Assembly (NCBI GenBank): GCA_015075325.1
Contig: JABTUP010000007.1
Location: 62,001-126,000, forward strand
DNA: 64,000 nucleotides
Source of the DNA: Flavobacteriales bacterium
GTDB taxonomy: Bacteria > Bacteroidota > Bacteroidia > Flavobacteriales_E > Vicingaceae
Direction: 5' to 3'
Program-made: the position numbers and the translations under genes
The notes under the pieces: model-generated
The model's database searches: none
Told to the model about the DNA's origin: nothing
Seen by the model: only the letters and a program-made list of their open reading frames with translations
In this document: positions 42,876 through 51,660 of the stretch, in pieces
How the letters are laid out: every line of letters starts with the position of its first letter
How positions within the stretch are numbered: the first letter of the stretch is position 1

Positions 42876-45800
42876 TTATTTTATAAACTTATTGGTAAAT
42901 GAAGTTTTGTTATTGGTTATTCTAATTAAATAAACCCCGTTCGAAGCATTTGATAAATCAATTGATTTTCTGTATTGATCAGAAGTAACTTGAGCTTTTT
43001 CATCAATAACCAATTGACCAACAGCATTAAATACTGAAATGGAATAATTTCCTTTTTCAATACCATTTAACAACAATTCTAGTTGGTTGCTTGATGAATT
43101 AAAGTAAGTAACTACATTGTTTTGATTTAGAGCATCTTCAATACCAGTACACATGTTTACTAATGCAGTAACAGGTTCTCTGGTGCTTTTGCAGTCAACT
43201 CCTTTTACATCCCAATCGTAAAAATAATAGTAATACGATAATCCTGCACTACTATTTTTTACTGAACCAATACCGTTTAAAGTATAAGGGTAAGAAACAC
43301 CTGCATTATTTCGGTATAAATCCTTAACAGTAGAGGCATCAGCTAAAACCAATCGATAATCTTCACCAGGAGGAATATTGAAATAAAGATTTGCTGTTCT
43401 AGTACCAGCTGTTATGTGGGCATTTCTAGTTTCCAACACAGTACCGAAACTATTTTGAAGTTGAATTGTTCGATATCCAGTAGTGTTGGCATAAACGGTT
43501 ACTGATTGTAAAAACATGGGTTGGTAAACATCAAATACCAAGTAATGTTCATTGTTTAAGTAACCACCGCCACCTGAATTATCAGGTTTACCTAAGTTTT
43601 GTATTGTTGCAGCAATAAAATCTTCAACATAATAAGTTGTTGTACTTGTTAAAACTGGCGTGGTAAAATTGGTTCCTGAATACAATGAGCTACCTCCGGT
43701 TGCATTTGCATACCATCTTAAAACGCCAACACCAGTAGCAGATAAGTTAGCAACATTATTGGTGCAAATACTATCACCTAAAACAGCTGGAGCTTCGGGC
43801 ATGTTTACATAAATAAAGTTGGTTTTTGTTTGAGAATCAGAACCAATAATATTTGATGCTGTAAGTTGAACGGTATATGTTCCAGGTTGTGAATAAGTAT
43901 GGTTTGGATTTTGGTCAGTAGACGTATTTCCATCACCAAAATTCCAGCTCCATGATGAAGCACCGTTAATAGATAAATCAGTAAACTTAACTACTCCAGT
44001 GCAGGTTGTATCCATATCAACAGCGAAGTCAACCACTGGTGCTAAAGTTGGTAGTTCACAAGTCCAGTCAATTTGAAAACCAGATTCCTCTAAACCAGGG
44101 TCTGATAAAAACAAAATGGTTATTGAACCACCTGAAGATGAAATGGTTGAAGGAGGAAGGTTGTTGTTGCAATAAGTTCCAATAAGAGTTGAAGATGTTG
44201 ATGGTCCATCATAAATTTTTAAATTATCGTAGTTACAAATCGTTCCACCTTGGTCACCAGATTCAACATCAAAAAATGTAAAGTTTAAATTAACTTTTCC
44301 TGCACCAGTAGGAGCAATAGTTACCTGAGCTGTTTGATTTGCACCATAAATAGAACATGGTCCTCCGCTATCATACAAAGTTCCAGAACAGCTAGTTAGT
44401 GTTGATGAACCTGAGTTAGGCATAATAGTATTGCAGGCTAAAGTAGAGTCAATAGTAATGTATCCAACTTTAGTTTCGGTGTCAGAGCCACACGATGCTC
44501 CACCATCAATAAAAAGTTCTACCGTATAAGTTCCATAAGAAGTATAAGTATGAGAAGGATTCATTACTGAACTTGAATTTCCATCACCAAAATCCCAATC
44601 GAAAGTGCCTCCATTAACACTTGTATTATTAAAATCAACTGTAAAAGGAACAGAACATGAAGTTGTAATACAAGATTCGAAATCGCTTACAGCAAATGGT
44701 TGATAAGCAGAACCAACACCTACAGCATACCACGCATTGGTTACCGATTCCACTTCAGGGGTACATGCACCAAATAAATCAGCTGCTGATTGAATTGCAT
44801 AAAAGCGAGCATCAACATAACCAGAACTTGTGGTTAAGTAAACAGTTAAATTTCTAAATGCAATTTCACCAGCTTTATCTAAACCTAAACCAGAAACATT
44901 ATACGAATCACCATTGTCATTTGTGCCAGTACCACCTATTGTTAATAAATAATACCAAAAATTTTGCACTCCGCTGTTGGTATGAACACCACCGTTGTCG
45001 CCACCGCCAAGAGCAGCCCAATTTGTTCCAAAATAGGTGTCGGGGTCGCCATTTGCATTTGGGTTAGACATGTTTCGAATAGTAAAACCTAAATCTTCAC
45101 CCATTAACCAGTTAGCATTGCCTGGGCGACTAATAAACTCAACTGAAACTCCAAAAATATCACTAAATGATTCGTTTAAAGCACCCGATTCATCTTGGTA
45201 AACTAAATCGGCAGTAAATGTTGTTAAACCGTGAGTTATTTCATGTCCAGCAATATCTAAAGCAGTAAAAGGTCTGTTTCCTGAACTTCCATCTCCATAA
45301 GTCATTCGTTGTCCGTCCCAAAATGCATTTCCATAATTAACATCGTAATGTACGTAACTGTCTAATCTAAAACCTGCTCCATCAATACTGTTTCTTCCGT
45401 GTTTGTTTAAAAAATAGTCGTAAGTCATTTCAGAGCCCCAATGTGCATCGGTAGCATATTTATCAACTCCAGCTAAATTCCAACTGCTAGAACTGTTGGT
45501 AAAATTAGTGTTGGTATAATTAGTAGTATTGTTACAATTAAAGGTTCTAATACCATTTCCACGTCCTGTTTCTTGTAAATTATAAACACCTCCACCAGCA
45601 TTGTTAGATGTCATGGTTTGAGTTCCGCTATAACCGGTTACTGCAGAACCAACTTCATCAACATGATGTATTTTATTTTCTGACCAAATAATTTCGCCAT
45701 TAGCAGCATCTACATATACTTCTTGTCGAGACAAGGGCTCTTGAGCGTATATATTAAATACAAAAGCTAATTTTAATTCATTAGAAGGTTTTCCATTTTT

Positions 45801-46370
45801 ATTGATGTAAATTAATTTGCCAGTAGGGTAGTAAGTAGCATTGGCATTGTTTTGTTCCCATTTTAAATGATTTTCTTCAGCTGCAATTTCCCATTTGTAT
45901 TTGGTTGCACCAACAAAATCTAATGCTTTTGATAAAGCTTTTGATTCAGAAATATTTACCGAATTACTGTTGATGTTTTGACTAAACAATTCGCCATTCA
46001 TTGAAATCACCATTCCATTTTTAACATGGGCAATGTACATTCCTAATTTCACAGGAATGTTATTGATGATTTGTTGGTAGCGATAATGTGTAAAACCTAA
46101 ACGGTCGGTTTCAGTACTTAGTAGAGTTAATCCAAATTTTACATCGGAGTTGTAGTAACTAGCTAACCAATTTTCTATTTTATTCAATGGTAATTCGTTA
46201 CCCGATTTAAATTTAACATAATTTGGTATGTTAGTAAAATCTTTGTAGCGAACTACTTCGCTTCCAGGTATTTTTTCATCGGCTTTTTTACCATAAAGCT
46301 CATGAGTAGCCGAATTTGCTGAAAACACTACTAAGCAAAATGCAGTTATTGTAATTAGTTTTTTAATCAT
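42876..46370 (-). CDS. Secreted M4 (thermolysin) metallopeptidase with T9SS tail
   Basis: 1164 residues. Signal peptide (about 1-20); FTP/PepSY propeptide (about 40-230); M4 catalytic domain with zinc site GHEITHGL, the third ligand in ALNESFSDIFG and the active His in GGVHTNSGVQNFWYY. Then a PKD domain (FDWDFGDGNSS), a CUB-like domain (ICNYDNLKIYDGPS), a second PKD (WSWNFGDGNTSTDQNPNHTY), an Ig-like domain and a C-terminal type A T9SS sorting domain (GNYSISVFNAVGQLV, GVYLIRI). It is an extracellular protease exported by the T9SS and processed from a zymogen. The gene is divergent from another T9SS substrate. Confidence 0.94.
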   Translation of the reverse strand: MIKKLITITAFCLVVFSANSATHELYGKKADEKIPGSEVVRYKDFTNIPNYVKFKSGNELPLNKIENWLASYYNSDVKFGLTLLSTETDRLGFTHYRYQQIINNIPVKLGMYIAHVKNGMVISMNGELFSQNINSNSVNISESKALSKALDFVGATKYKWEIAAEENHLKWEQNNANATYYPTGKLIYINKNGKPSNELKLAFVFNIYAQEPLSRQEVYVDAANGEIIWSENKIHHVDEVGSAVTGYSGTQTMTSNNAGGGVYNLQETGRGNGIRTFNCNNTTNYTNTNFTNSSSSWNLAGVDKYATDAHWGSEMTYDYFLNKHGRNSIDGAGFRLDSYVHYDVNYGNAFWDGQRMTYGDGSSGNRPFTALDIAGHEITHGLTTFTADLVYQDESGALNESFSDIFGVSVEFISRPGNANWLMGEDLGFTIRNMSNPNANGDPDTYFGTNWAALGGGDNGGVHTNSGVQNFWYYLLTIGGTGTNDNGDSYNVSGLGLDKAGEIAFRNLTVYLTTSSGYVDARFYAIQSAADLFGACTPEVESVTNAWYAVGVGSAYQPFAVSDFESCITTSCSVPFTVDFNNTSVNGGTFDWDFGDGNSSSVMNPSHTYTSYGTYTVELFIDGGASCGSDTETKVGYITIDSTLACNTIMPNSGSSTLTSCSGTLYDSGGPCSIYGANQTAQVTIAPTGAGKVNLNFTFFDVESGDQGGTICNYDNLKIYDGPSTSSTLIGTYCNNNLPPSTISSSGGSITILFLSDPGLEESGFQIDWTCELPTLAPVVDFAVDMDTTCTGVVKFTDLSINGASSWSWNFGDGNTSTDQNPNHTYSQPGTYTVQLTASNIIGSDSQTKTNFIYVNMPEAPAVLGDSICTNNVANLSATGVGVLRWYANATGGSSLYSGTNFTTPVLTSTTTYYVEDFIAATIQNLGKPDNSGGGGYLNNEHYLVFDVYQPMFLQSVTVYANTTGYRTIQLQNSFGTVLETRNAHITAGTRTANLYFNIPPGEDYRLVLADASTVKDLYRNNAGVSYPYTLNGIGSVKNSSAGLSYYYYFYDWDVKGVDCKSTREPVTALVNMCTGIEDALNQNNVVTYFNSSSNQLELLLNGIEKGNYSISVFNAVGQLVIDEKAQVTSDQYRKSIDLSNASNGVYLIRITNNKTSFTNKFIK

Positions 46371-46522
46371 TTTTTTTGAATGTTTAGTTAGTTTCTAAAG
46401 CCTAAAAGTAAGTTTTAAACTTAATAAATTAGTGCTCGAAAATTTATATTATTGGAAAGTAAAACTAATTCAATTGTTAATAAATGATGTTTTTAAAATA
46501 ACTGATGTTAAATTTATATGAG

Positions 46523-46530
46523 TAGATTTG
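46523..46530 (+). promoter_or_regulatory. -7 box before the adhesin-like gene
   Basis: TAGATTTG (TAnnTTTG), 27 nt before ATG 46558. The -33 position has no clear TTG. Confidence 0.5.
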
Positions 46531-46557
46531 TTGATTATTAATTTAAAATTAAAGATT

Positions 46558-48261
46558 ATGAAAAAAAATTACATTTTTATGGCTTTGATTACATTGAGTA
46601 GTTTAACATTTGCTCAATCCTCATCAAAGAAAGTGATAGCAAGCGACCTATCATCAGTGCCAGTTGCTAAAGGAATTAGCATTATAAACAATTCATCAAC
46701 AGCAAAAGCAATAGTTGATTCTTTACATTATGATGGTAATGATTTTACAAATGCTATTGGAACGAATTCTGCGAATACTTTTGAAGCACACGCTTTTTTC
46801 TCGGCATCTCAACTTGCTGGACACAACGCTAATGGAAACACAATATCTTCTGTTAAAGTTTTTATAAATGGTGCAGCTGATGTTTCTTCAACGCAATTAA
46901 AGTTTTATTCAGACCAATCAACAGTAGTTTATAGTCAGTCTTTTATTCCAGTAGATGGATGGAATGATGTGGTTTTAACAACTCCTTTTGCAATTCCAAC
47001 AACGGACTTGTATATTGGTTATGAGTGTGTTGCAGATACAGGTTATCCTTTAGGTTGTGATGCTGGACCTACCAATCCAAATGGAGATTGGGTTGTTTTT
47101 GGTGGAACATGGTACCATTTACCTGCTTTATCAGCTTCTTTAACTTATAACTGGCACATTAGAGCAATGGTTGATGGAACACCTCTATCTACCCCACTTG
47201 CTGCTTGTACACCACTTTCATGGAACGCAGGTTCAGTTGAGGTTTCTCAAAGTGCAACATCGGGTACTTTTACATTGACAAATACAGGTGGAGGTACGTT
47301 AACAGCTTCTTCAATTACGGGAATTAGTGCTCCTTTTACTACTAACTTTGTTCCTGGCTCAATTAATTTAGGAGCTGGTCAATCAGCTACTTTTACTTTT
47401 AGTTTTGATCCAACTGTTGCTGGACCTGTAAGTCAAACAGCTGTAATTAATACAAATGGTGGAAACATTTCTATTTCTTTAAATGGAACTGGAATTATAT
47501 GTAATACTGTTACCTCATTCCCTTTTTCAGAAGGTTTTGAAGGAACTACTTTTGCACCAGATTGTTGGACTTTAAATGATGTTGATGGTGATACTTATAA
47601 CTGGAGAATAAGTACTGTTACTCCACATTCAGGTTTAAATTCAGCAGCTTCAGATTCATATATTAATAGTGTTGGTGCTTTAACACCTGATAACTATTTA
47701 ATAACTCCTCAGTTTGGTATTAGTGCAAGTAATTTAGAGTTGACCTATTGGGTGGCAACACAAGACCCTTCTTGGCCATCAGAGAAATACTCAGTAATGG
47801 TTTCTACAACAGGTAAAAATCCTGCTGATTTTACAGCTGTATTTACTGAAACTTTAATTGCTGCAACTTCTACATGGGTTCAAAGAACAGTTCCATTATC
47901 GTCGTATAATGGTGAAAATATCTATATTGCTTTCAGACATTGGGGATCAACAGACTTTTTTAATTTTAAAATTGATGATATTTTGATTGATTTCACAACT
48001 GGTATAAATACTGTAAATGAAGATGCCAATATTGGAGTATTCCCAAATCCATCAACTGGGTTAATTAATGTATTGATGCCAAAAAATACAACTAATTTTA
48101 ATGTTGCTGTATTTAATGTTGTTGGAGAAGAAGTTTCTTCAATGAATGTAAGTTCAAATAAAACTGTAGTTGATTTAACTAATCAATCAAATGGTATTTA
48201 TTTTGTAAAAGTAACTTCAAATGGAGAGGTAACTACTAAAAAAGTTCTTTTATCTAAATAA
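46558..48261 (+). CDS. Adhesin-like T9SS cargo (choice-of-anchor D and J)
   Basis: 567 residues from ATG 46558, which begins a clean signal peptide (MKKNYIFMALITLSSLTFAQ). After an N-terminal beta domain (about 60-200) comes a choice-of-anchor D/ASH-type repeat (LTNTGGGTLTASSITG, about 225-320), a choice-of-anchor J/cleaved-adhesin domain (EGFEGTTFAPDCWTLND to FKIDDILID, about 325-480), and the type A sorting domain starting IGVFPNPSTG (about 495-567). It is predicted to be displayed or released on the cell surface; ligand unknown. A longer TTG start 30 bp upstream sits in the promoter and is unlikely. Confidence 0.88.
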   Translation: MKKNYIFMALITLSSLTFAQSSSKKVIASDLSSVPVAKGISIINNSSTAKAIVDSLHYDGNDFTNAIGTNSANTFEAHAFFSASQLAGHNANGNTISSVKVFINGAADVSSTQLKFYSDQSTVVYSQSFIPVDGWNDVVLTTPFAIPTTDLYIGYECVADTGYPLGCDAGPTNPNGDWVVFGGTWYHLPALSASLTYNWHIRAMVDGTPLSTPLAACTPLSWNAGSVEVSQSATSGTFTLTNTGGGTLTASSITGISAPFTTNFVPGSINLGAGQSATFTFSFDPTVAGPVSQTAVINTNGGNISISLNGTGIICNTVTSFPFSEGFEGTTFAPDCWTLNDVDGDTYNWRISTVTPHSGLNSAASDSYINSVGALTPDNYLITPQFGISASNLELTYWVATQDPSWPSEKYSVMVSTTGKNPADFTAVFTETLIAATSTWVQRTVPLSSYNGENIYIAFRHWGSTDFFNFKIDDILIDFTTGINTVNEDANIGVFPNPSTGLINVLMPKNTTNFNVAVFNVVGEEVSSMNVSSNKTVVDLTNQSNGIYFVKVTSNGEVTTKKVLLSK

Positions 48262-48282
48262 TAAATTTGTATTTTTTAAATT

Positions 48283-48314
48283 AAGAGTCTCGAATTTTTC
48301 GAGACTCTTTTTTT
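48283..48314 (+). terminator. Terminator after the adhesin-like gene
   Basis: AAGAGTCTCGAA (48283-48294) pairs with TTCGAGACTCTT (48298-48309), followed by a T tract. The mqnE -7 box lies only 13 bp further on. Confidence 0.9.
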
Positions 48315-48326
48315 ATATATTAACCT

Positions 48327-48334
48327 TATCTTTG
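48327..48334 (+). promoter_or_regulatory. -7 box of mqnE
   Basis: TATCTTTG fits TAnnTTTG and lies 23 nt before ATG 48358. The -33 region coincides with the upstream terminator. Confidence 0.55.
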
Positions 48335-48357
48335 TAAAAAAAAATATTTTGATAGCA

Positions 48358-49503
48358 ATGCAAGTAACTTCTTTATTAAAACAAACCATTAAAAACGAAC
48401 AATTACTCAACTTATCACAAAAAGTAATTGACGAAAAACGCCTAACTCCAGCCGAAGGTTTGTATTTATATACCCATGCTGAATTAAGCTTGTTGGCTTT
48501 ATTAGCAAATTATATTAGAGAAAAACGACATGGTAATAAAACTTATTTCAATAAAAATTTTCATATAGAGCCTACCAACATTTGTGTGTACGATTGCAAA
48601 TTTTGTTCATACTCTCGAAAGTTGAGAGAAAAAGACGACTACGAAGCTTGGGAATTATCTGAAGAACAAATTTACGATGCTATAAAATCATACAACAATC
48701 AAGATATTACAGAGGTTCATATTGTAGGTGGAGTTCATCCAAAAATGGGTTTAGAATATTTTAAAAACCTTATTAAAAACATTAAGCAAATAAGACCCGA
48801 TTTACATGTTAAAGCCTTTACAGCTGTTGAACTCGAATACATGTGCAGAAAAGCCAATGTATCGTACAAAGAGGGATTACAAATTTTAAAAGATGCTGGT
48901 CAAGGTTCTTTGCCTGGTGGAGGTGCTGAAATTTTTGATGAAACAATTAGAGAACAAATTTGTAAAGATAAATGTACTTCTGCACAATGGTTAGAAATGC
49001 ACGAAGCGGCTCATGCTGTAGGAATGCCTTCTAATGCTACAATGCTTTATGGTCACCTTGAAAACTATGAGCATTTAATCGACCACATGACCCGTTTAAG
49101 AGACTTGCAAGATAAAACTGGAGGTTTTAATGCCTTTATTCCTCTAAAATTTAGAAACAAAAACAATCAGATGTCTGAAATAGAGGAGGTTAGTATTATT
49201 GAGGATTTAAAAGTGTTTGCCATGAGTAGAATTTATCTCGATAATTTTAATCACATCAAAGCCTACTGGCCAATGATTGGAAGAAAAACAACCCAATTAT
49301 TACTTTCGTTTGGAGTAAATGATATTGATGGAACTGTAGATGATTCAACCAAAATATACTCAATGGCTGGTTCGGAAGAACAAAAACCTGTAATGACATC
49401 TCAACAAATGATTGATTTAATTAAACAAGTTGGCAGACAACCAATAGAAAGAGATAGTGTTTATAACGAATTAAACGATTATTCGGTACTTGAACTTAAT
49501 TAA
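48358..49503 (+). CDS. mqnE: Aminofutalosine synthase (radical SAM)
   Basis: 381 residues from ATG 48358 (an upstream TTG at 48349 is less likely). The radical-SAM cluster CVYDCKFC has Cys76, Cys80 and Cys83. The surrounding HIEPTNICVYDCKFCSYSRK, the HIVGGVHPKMGLEYF strand and GGGAEIFDETIR are typical of MqnE/MqnC/CofH-like enzymes; the sequence fits MqnE best, which joins chorismate-derived 3-enolpyruvyl-benzoate to the SAM radical in the futalosine menaquinone pathway. UbiE in this window would finish menaquinone. The related dehypoxanthine futalosine cyclase MqnC is the main alternative. The GDPD gene follows with no gap. Confidence 0.85.
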   Translation: MQVTSLLKQTIKNEQLLNLSQKVIDEKRLTPAEGLYLYTHAELSLLALLANYIREKRHGNKTYFNKNFHIEPTNICVYDCKFCSYSRKLREKDDYEAWELSEEQIYDAIKSYNNQDITEVHIVGGVHPKMGLEYFKNLIKNIKQIRPDLHVKAFTAVELEYMCRKANVSYKEGLQILKDAGQGSLPGGGAEIFDETIREQICKDKCTSAQWLEMHEAAHAVGMPSNATMLYGHLENYEHLIDHMTRLRDLQDKTGGFNAFIPLKFRNKNNQMSEIEEVSIIEDLKVFAMSRIYLDNFNHIKAYWPMIGRKTTQLLLSFGVNDIDGTVDDSTKIYSMAGSEEQKPVMTSQQMIDLIKQVGRQPIERDSVYNELNDYSVLELN

Positions 49504-50256
49504 ATGAGAAATCCATTAATTATTACAGGACATAGAGGTGCTGGTGGACTTGCTCCTGAAAATACTTTAGCATCAATTCAATTAGCTCTTGATTTGGGAG
49601 TTGATAGAATTGAAATTGACGTTCAGCAAACCAAAGATAACGTAATTATTGTGTTGCACGACAGAACTTTAAGAAGAACTACTGATGGTTTTGGTTTTGT
49701 TAAAAACATCGATTATGCCGATTTGCTAAAATATAGTGCAGGAATAAAATTTAATAAAGTTTATGCCGACGAAAAAATTCCAACCTTGGAACAAGTTATT
49801 GATTTAATTAATGGAAGAGTTGAATTGGTGATTGAAACCAAATACAGCTATCTTTATTACCCCAATATTGAACGCCACATACTAAACGTATTGAAAAATA
49901 AAAATGCGTTTGATTGGTGTAAAATTATTTCGTTTAACGATAGAGCGTTGTTTAGAATTCATAATTTAAATAAACAAATTAGAACAGGAAAATTGTTTGT
50001 TGGTAAATCGCCAAACCTACCATTGTCGTACGATACAACCATAAATTTTAAACCGTTAGAACGATACCATTTTGTTGATGAAATTATTGTTCAGCACAAA
50101 TACGCTTCGCAAGCTTTGATTGATAAAGTACATGATTTTGGTAAACAATTACACGTTTGGACAGTTAACGACCCCGAAACCATTGAAAAATTAATAAATA
50201 GGGGAGTCGACGGTATTATTTCTGATTATCCGAATTTACTTTTAAAATACAAATAG
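49504..50256 (+). CDS. Glycerophosphodiester phosphodiesterase
   Basis: 250 residues. Catalytic His and Glu motifs of the GDPD TIM barrel are intact: TGHRGAGGLAPENT, EIDVQQTKDNVIIVLHDRTLRRTT and the later ELVIETK with metal-binding Glu. It lacks a signal peptide, so it is cytoplasmic, releasing glycerol-3-phosphate from glycerophosphodiesters of turned-over phospholipids. Its ATG directly abuts the mqnE TAA (TAAATG), so the two are co-translated although no metabolic link is obvious. Confidence 0.93.
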   Translation: MRNPLIITGHRGAGGLAPENTLASIQLALDLGVDRIEIDVQQTKDNVIIVLHDRTLRRTTDGFGFVKNIDYADLLKYSAGIKFNKVYADEKIPTLEQVIDLINGRVELVIETKYSYLYYPNIERHILNVLKNKNAFDWCKIISFNDRALFRIHNLNKQIRTGKLFVGKSPNLPLSYDTTINFKPLERYHFVDEIIVQHKYASQALIDKVHDFGKQLHVWTVNDPETIEKLINRGVDGIISDYPNLLLKYK

Positions 50257-50263
50257 GAAACCT

Positions 50264-50271
50264 TACATTTG
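50264..50271 (+). promoter_or_regulatory. -7 box of the YceI-like gene
   Basis: TACATTTG (TAnnTTTG) lies 28 nt before the ATG at 50300. Confidence 0.5.
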
Positions 50272-50299
50272 CAAAAACATTTTATAAAACATAAAAATC

Positions 50300-50941
50300 A
50301 TGAAAAAAATATTTTTTCCAATAGCAATTATTACAACAGTATTTATCACATCTTGTGGCAATAATAATGCTTCTAAAACTGAAGAAACAACAGGAAATAC
50401 ATGTTTTTATGAATATGAAGATACTAATACTGTTAGCTTAAAATGGACAGCTTTTAAAACATCTGAAAAAGTAGGAGTAAGTGGTACTTTTAATTCCATT
50501 TTTGTTACTGGTGGTGAGAAATCAACCAAATTACCAGAGGTTCTTCAAGAAATTAAATTTTCAATTCAAACAAATTCAACCAATACAACAAATCCAGATA
50601 GAGATTCAAAAATTGTTAATTCATTTTTTGGAGCAATGCTTAATACCGATTTAATTATTGGTCAAGTTAAAAATGTGGATGGTAACAACGAGTCAGGCAA
50701 ATGCTCTTTTCTGATTACACTTAACGATATAGAAAAAGAAGTTGTATTTGATTATACCGTTAGCGATAATATAGTGAAACTAGCAGGAGAACTTGATTTA
50801 AATCAATTTGATGGCAAAACAGCTATTGAATCACTTAACAAAGTTTGCGAAGATTTACATAAAGGAGCTGATGGAGTAAGTGTTTTATGGCCAAATGTGG
50901 GTATCGAAATAGAAGTAGCTTTATCGAAAAGATGCCATTAA
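50300..50941 (+). CDS. YceI-family lipoprotein
   Basis: 213 residues with the lipobox FITSC (Cys19). The mature part, after a short polar linker, is a beta-rich domain with SLKWTAFKTSEKVGVSGTF near the start and FSIQTNSTNTTNPDRDSKIVNSF, the layout of YceI-like lipocalin barrels that bind isoprenoid or amphiphilic ligands in the periplasm. Exact ligand and role are unknown. It ends just before the convergent YggS gene (1 bp apart). Confidence 0.78.
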   Translation: MKKIFFPIAIITTVFITSCGNNNASKTEETTGNTCFYEYEDTNTVSLKWTAFKTSEKVGVSGTFNSIFVTGGEKSTKLPEVLQEIKFSIQTNSTNTTNPDRDSKIVNSFFGAMLNTDLIIGQVKNVDGNNESGKCSFLITLNDIEKEVVFDYTVSDNIVKLAGELDLNQFDGKTAIESLNKVCEDLHKGADGVSVLWPNVGIEIEVALSKRCH

Positions 50942-50942
50942 A

Positions 50943-51602
50943 TTAATGGTAATTTCTGCTTCCAAAAATTGAACTGCCAACTCGTATCATTGTAGAACCT
51001 TCTTCGATGGCTATTTTGTAGTCGTTACTCATGCCCATACTTAGAGTTGAAAGTTGAAGGTTGAAAGCTGCAAGTTTATCGAAGAGTTGTTTTAAATTTT
51101 TGAATTCATTTCTAACCAAGGTTTCATTCTCGGTATTTGTTGCCATTCCCATTAATCCAATTACATTAATGTTTTTTAATGTTTTTATTTCATCGCTTTT
51201 GAGCAATTCAATAACTTCATTTTCATCAAAACCAAATTTAGTTTCTTCTTGAGCAATATGTACCTGCAGTAAACAATCAATTATTCGATGGTTTTGTTCG
51301 GCTCGTTTGTTTATTTCTTGCAGCAGTTTTAAACTATCAACACCATGAATTAGCTTCACAAACGGGGCAATGTATTTTACTTTATTCGATTGTAAATGAC
51401 CAATCATATGCCACTCAATGTCTTTTGGTAAACTTTCATATTTTTCAACCAATTCTTGTACTTTGTTTTCGCCAAAAACGCGTTGCCCAACTTCGTATGC
51501 TTGCAAAATTGATGTATTTGGATACGTTTTAGAAACCGCTACTAAAGTAACTTTAGCAGGAATAGTGGATTTTATTTGTTGAAGGTTTGCTGTAATGTTC
51601 AT
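50943..51602 (-). CDS. yggS: PLP homeostasis protein YggS/PLPBP
   Basis: 219 residues forming an alanine-racemase-like TIM barrel. The PLP lysine is Lys25 in LVAVSKTYP; GENKVQELVEK and GHLQSNKVKYI follow; the C-terminal SMGMSNDYKIAIEEGSTMIRVG is the family signature. It carries PLP for delivery and has no known catalytic activity. Between the helix before and the SMGMS motif, three tandem 7-bp units (GTTGAA at 51047-51067) encode an extra FNLQLST loop. The -7 box (51607-51614) ends 4 nt before the ATG. Confidence 0.93.
   Translation of the reverse strand: MNITANLQQIKSTIPAKVTLVAVSKTYPNTSILQAYEVGQRVFGENKVQELVEKYESLPKDIEWHMIGHLQSNKVKYIAPFVKLIHGVDSLKLLQEINKRAEQNHRIIDCLLQVHIAQEETKFGFDENEVIELLKSDEIKTLKNINVIGLMGMATNTENETLVRNEFKNLKQLFDKLAAFNLQLSTLSMGMSNDYKIAIEEGSTMIRVGSSIFGSRNYH
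51047..51067 (+). repeat. Tandem heptanucleotide in yggS
   Basis: GTTGAAA, GTTGAAG, GTTGAAA in direct tandem. The three units total 21 bp, so the reading frame is kept and seven codons are added. Confidence 0.7.
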
Positions 51603-51606
51603 GGAA

Positions 51607-51614
51607 CAAAGTTA
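51607..51614 (-). promoter_or_regulatory. -7 box of yggS
   Basis: Minus-strand TAACTTTG ends 4 nt before the ATG at 51602, so the transcript is predicted leaderless. Confidence 0.5.
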
Positions 51615-51660
51615 GTTTTTTAGCTGATGTTTTAAAAGATTGAAATAGCCAATATATATT

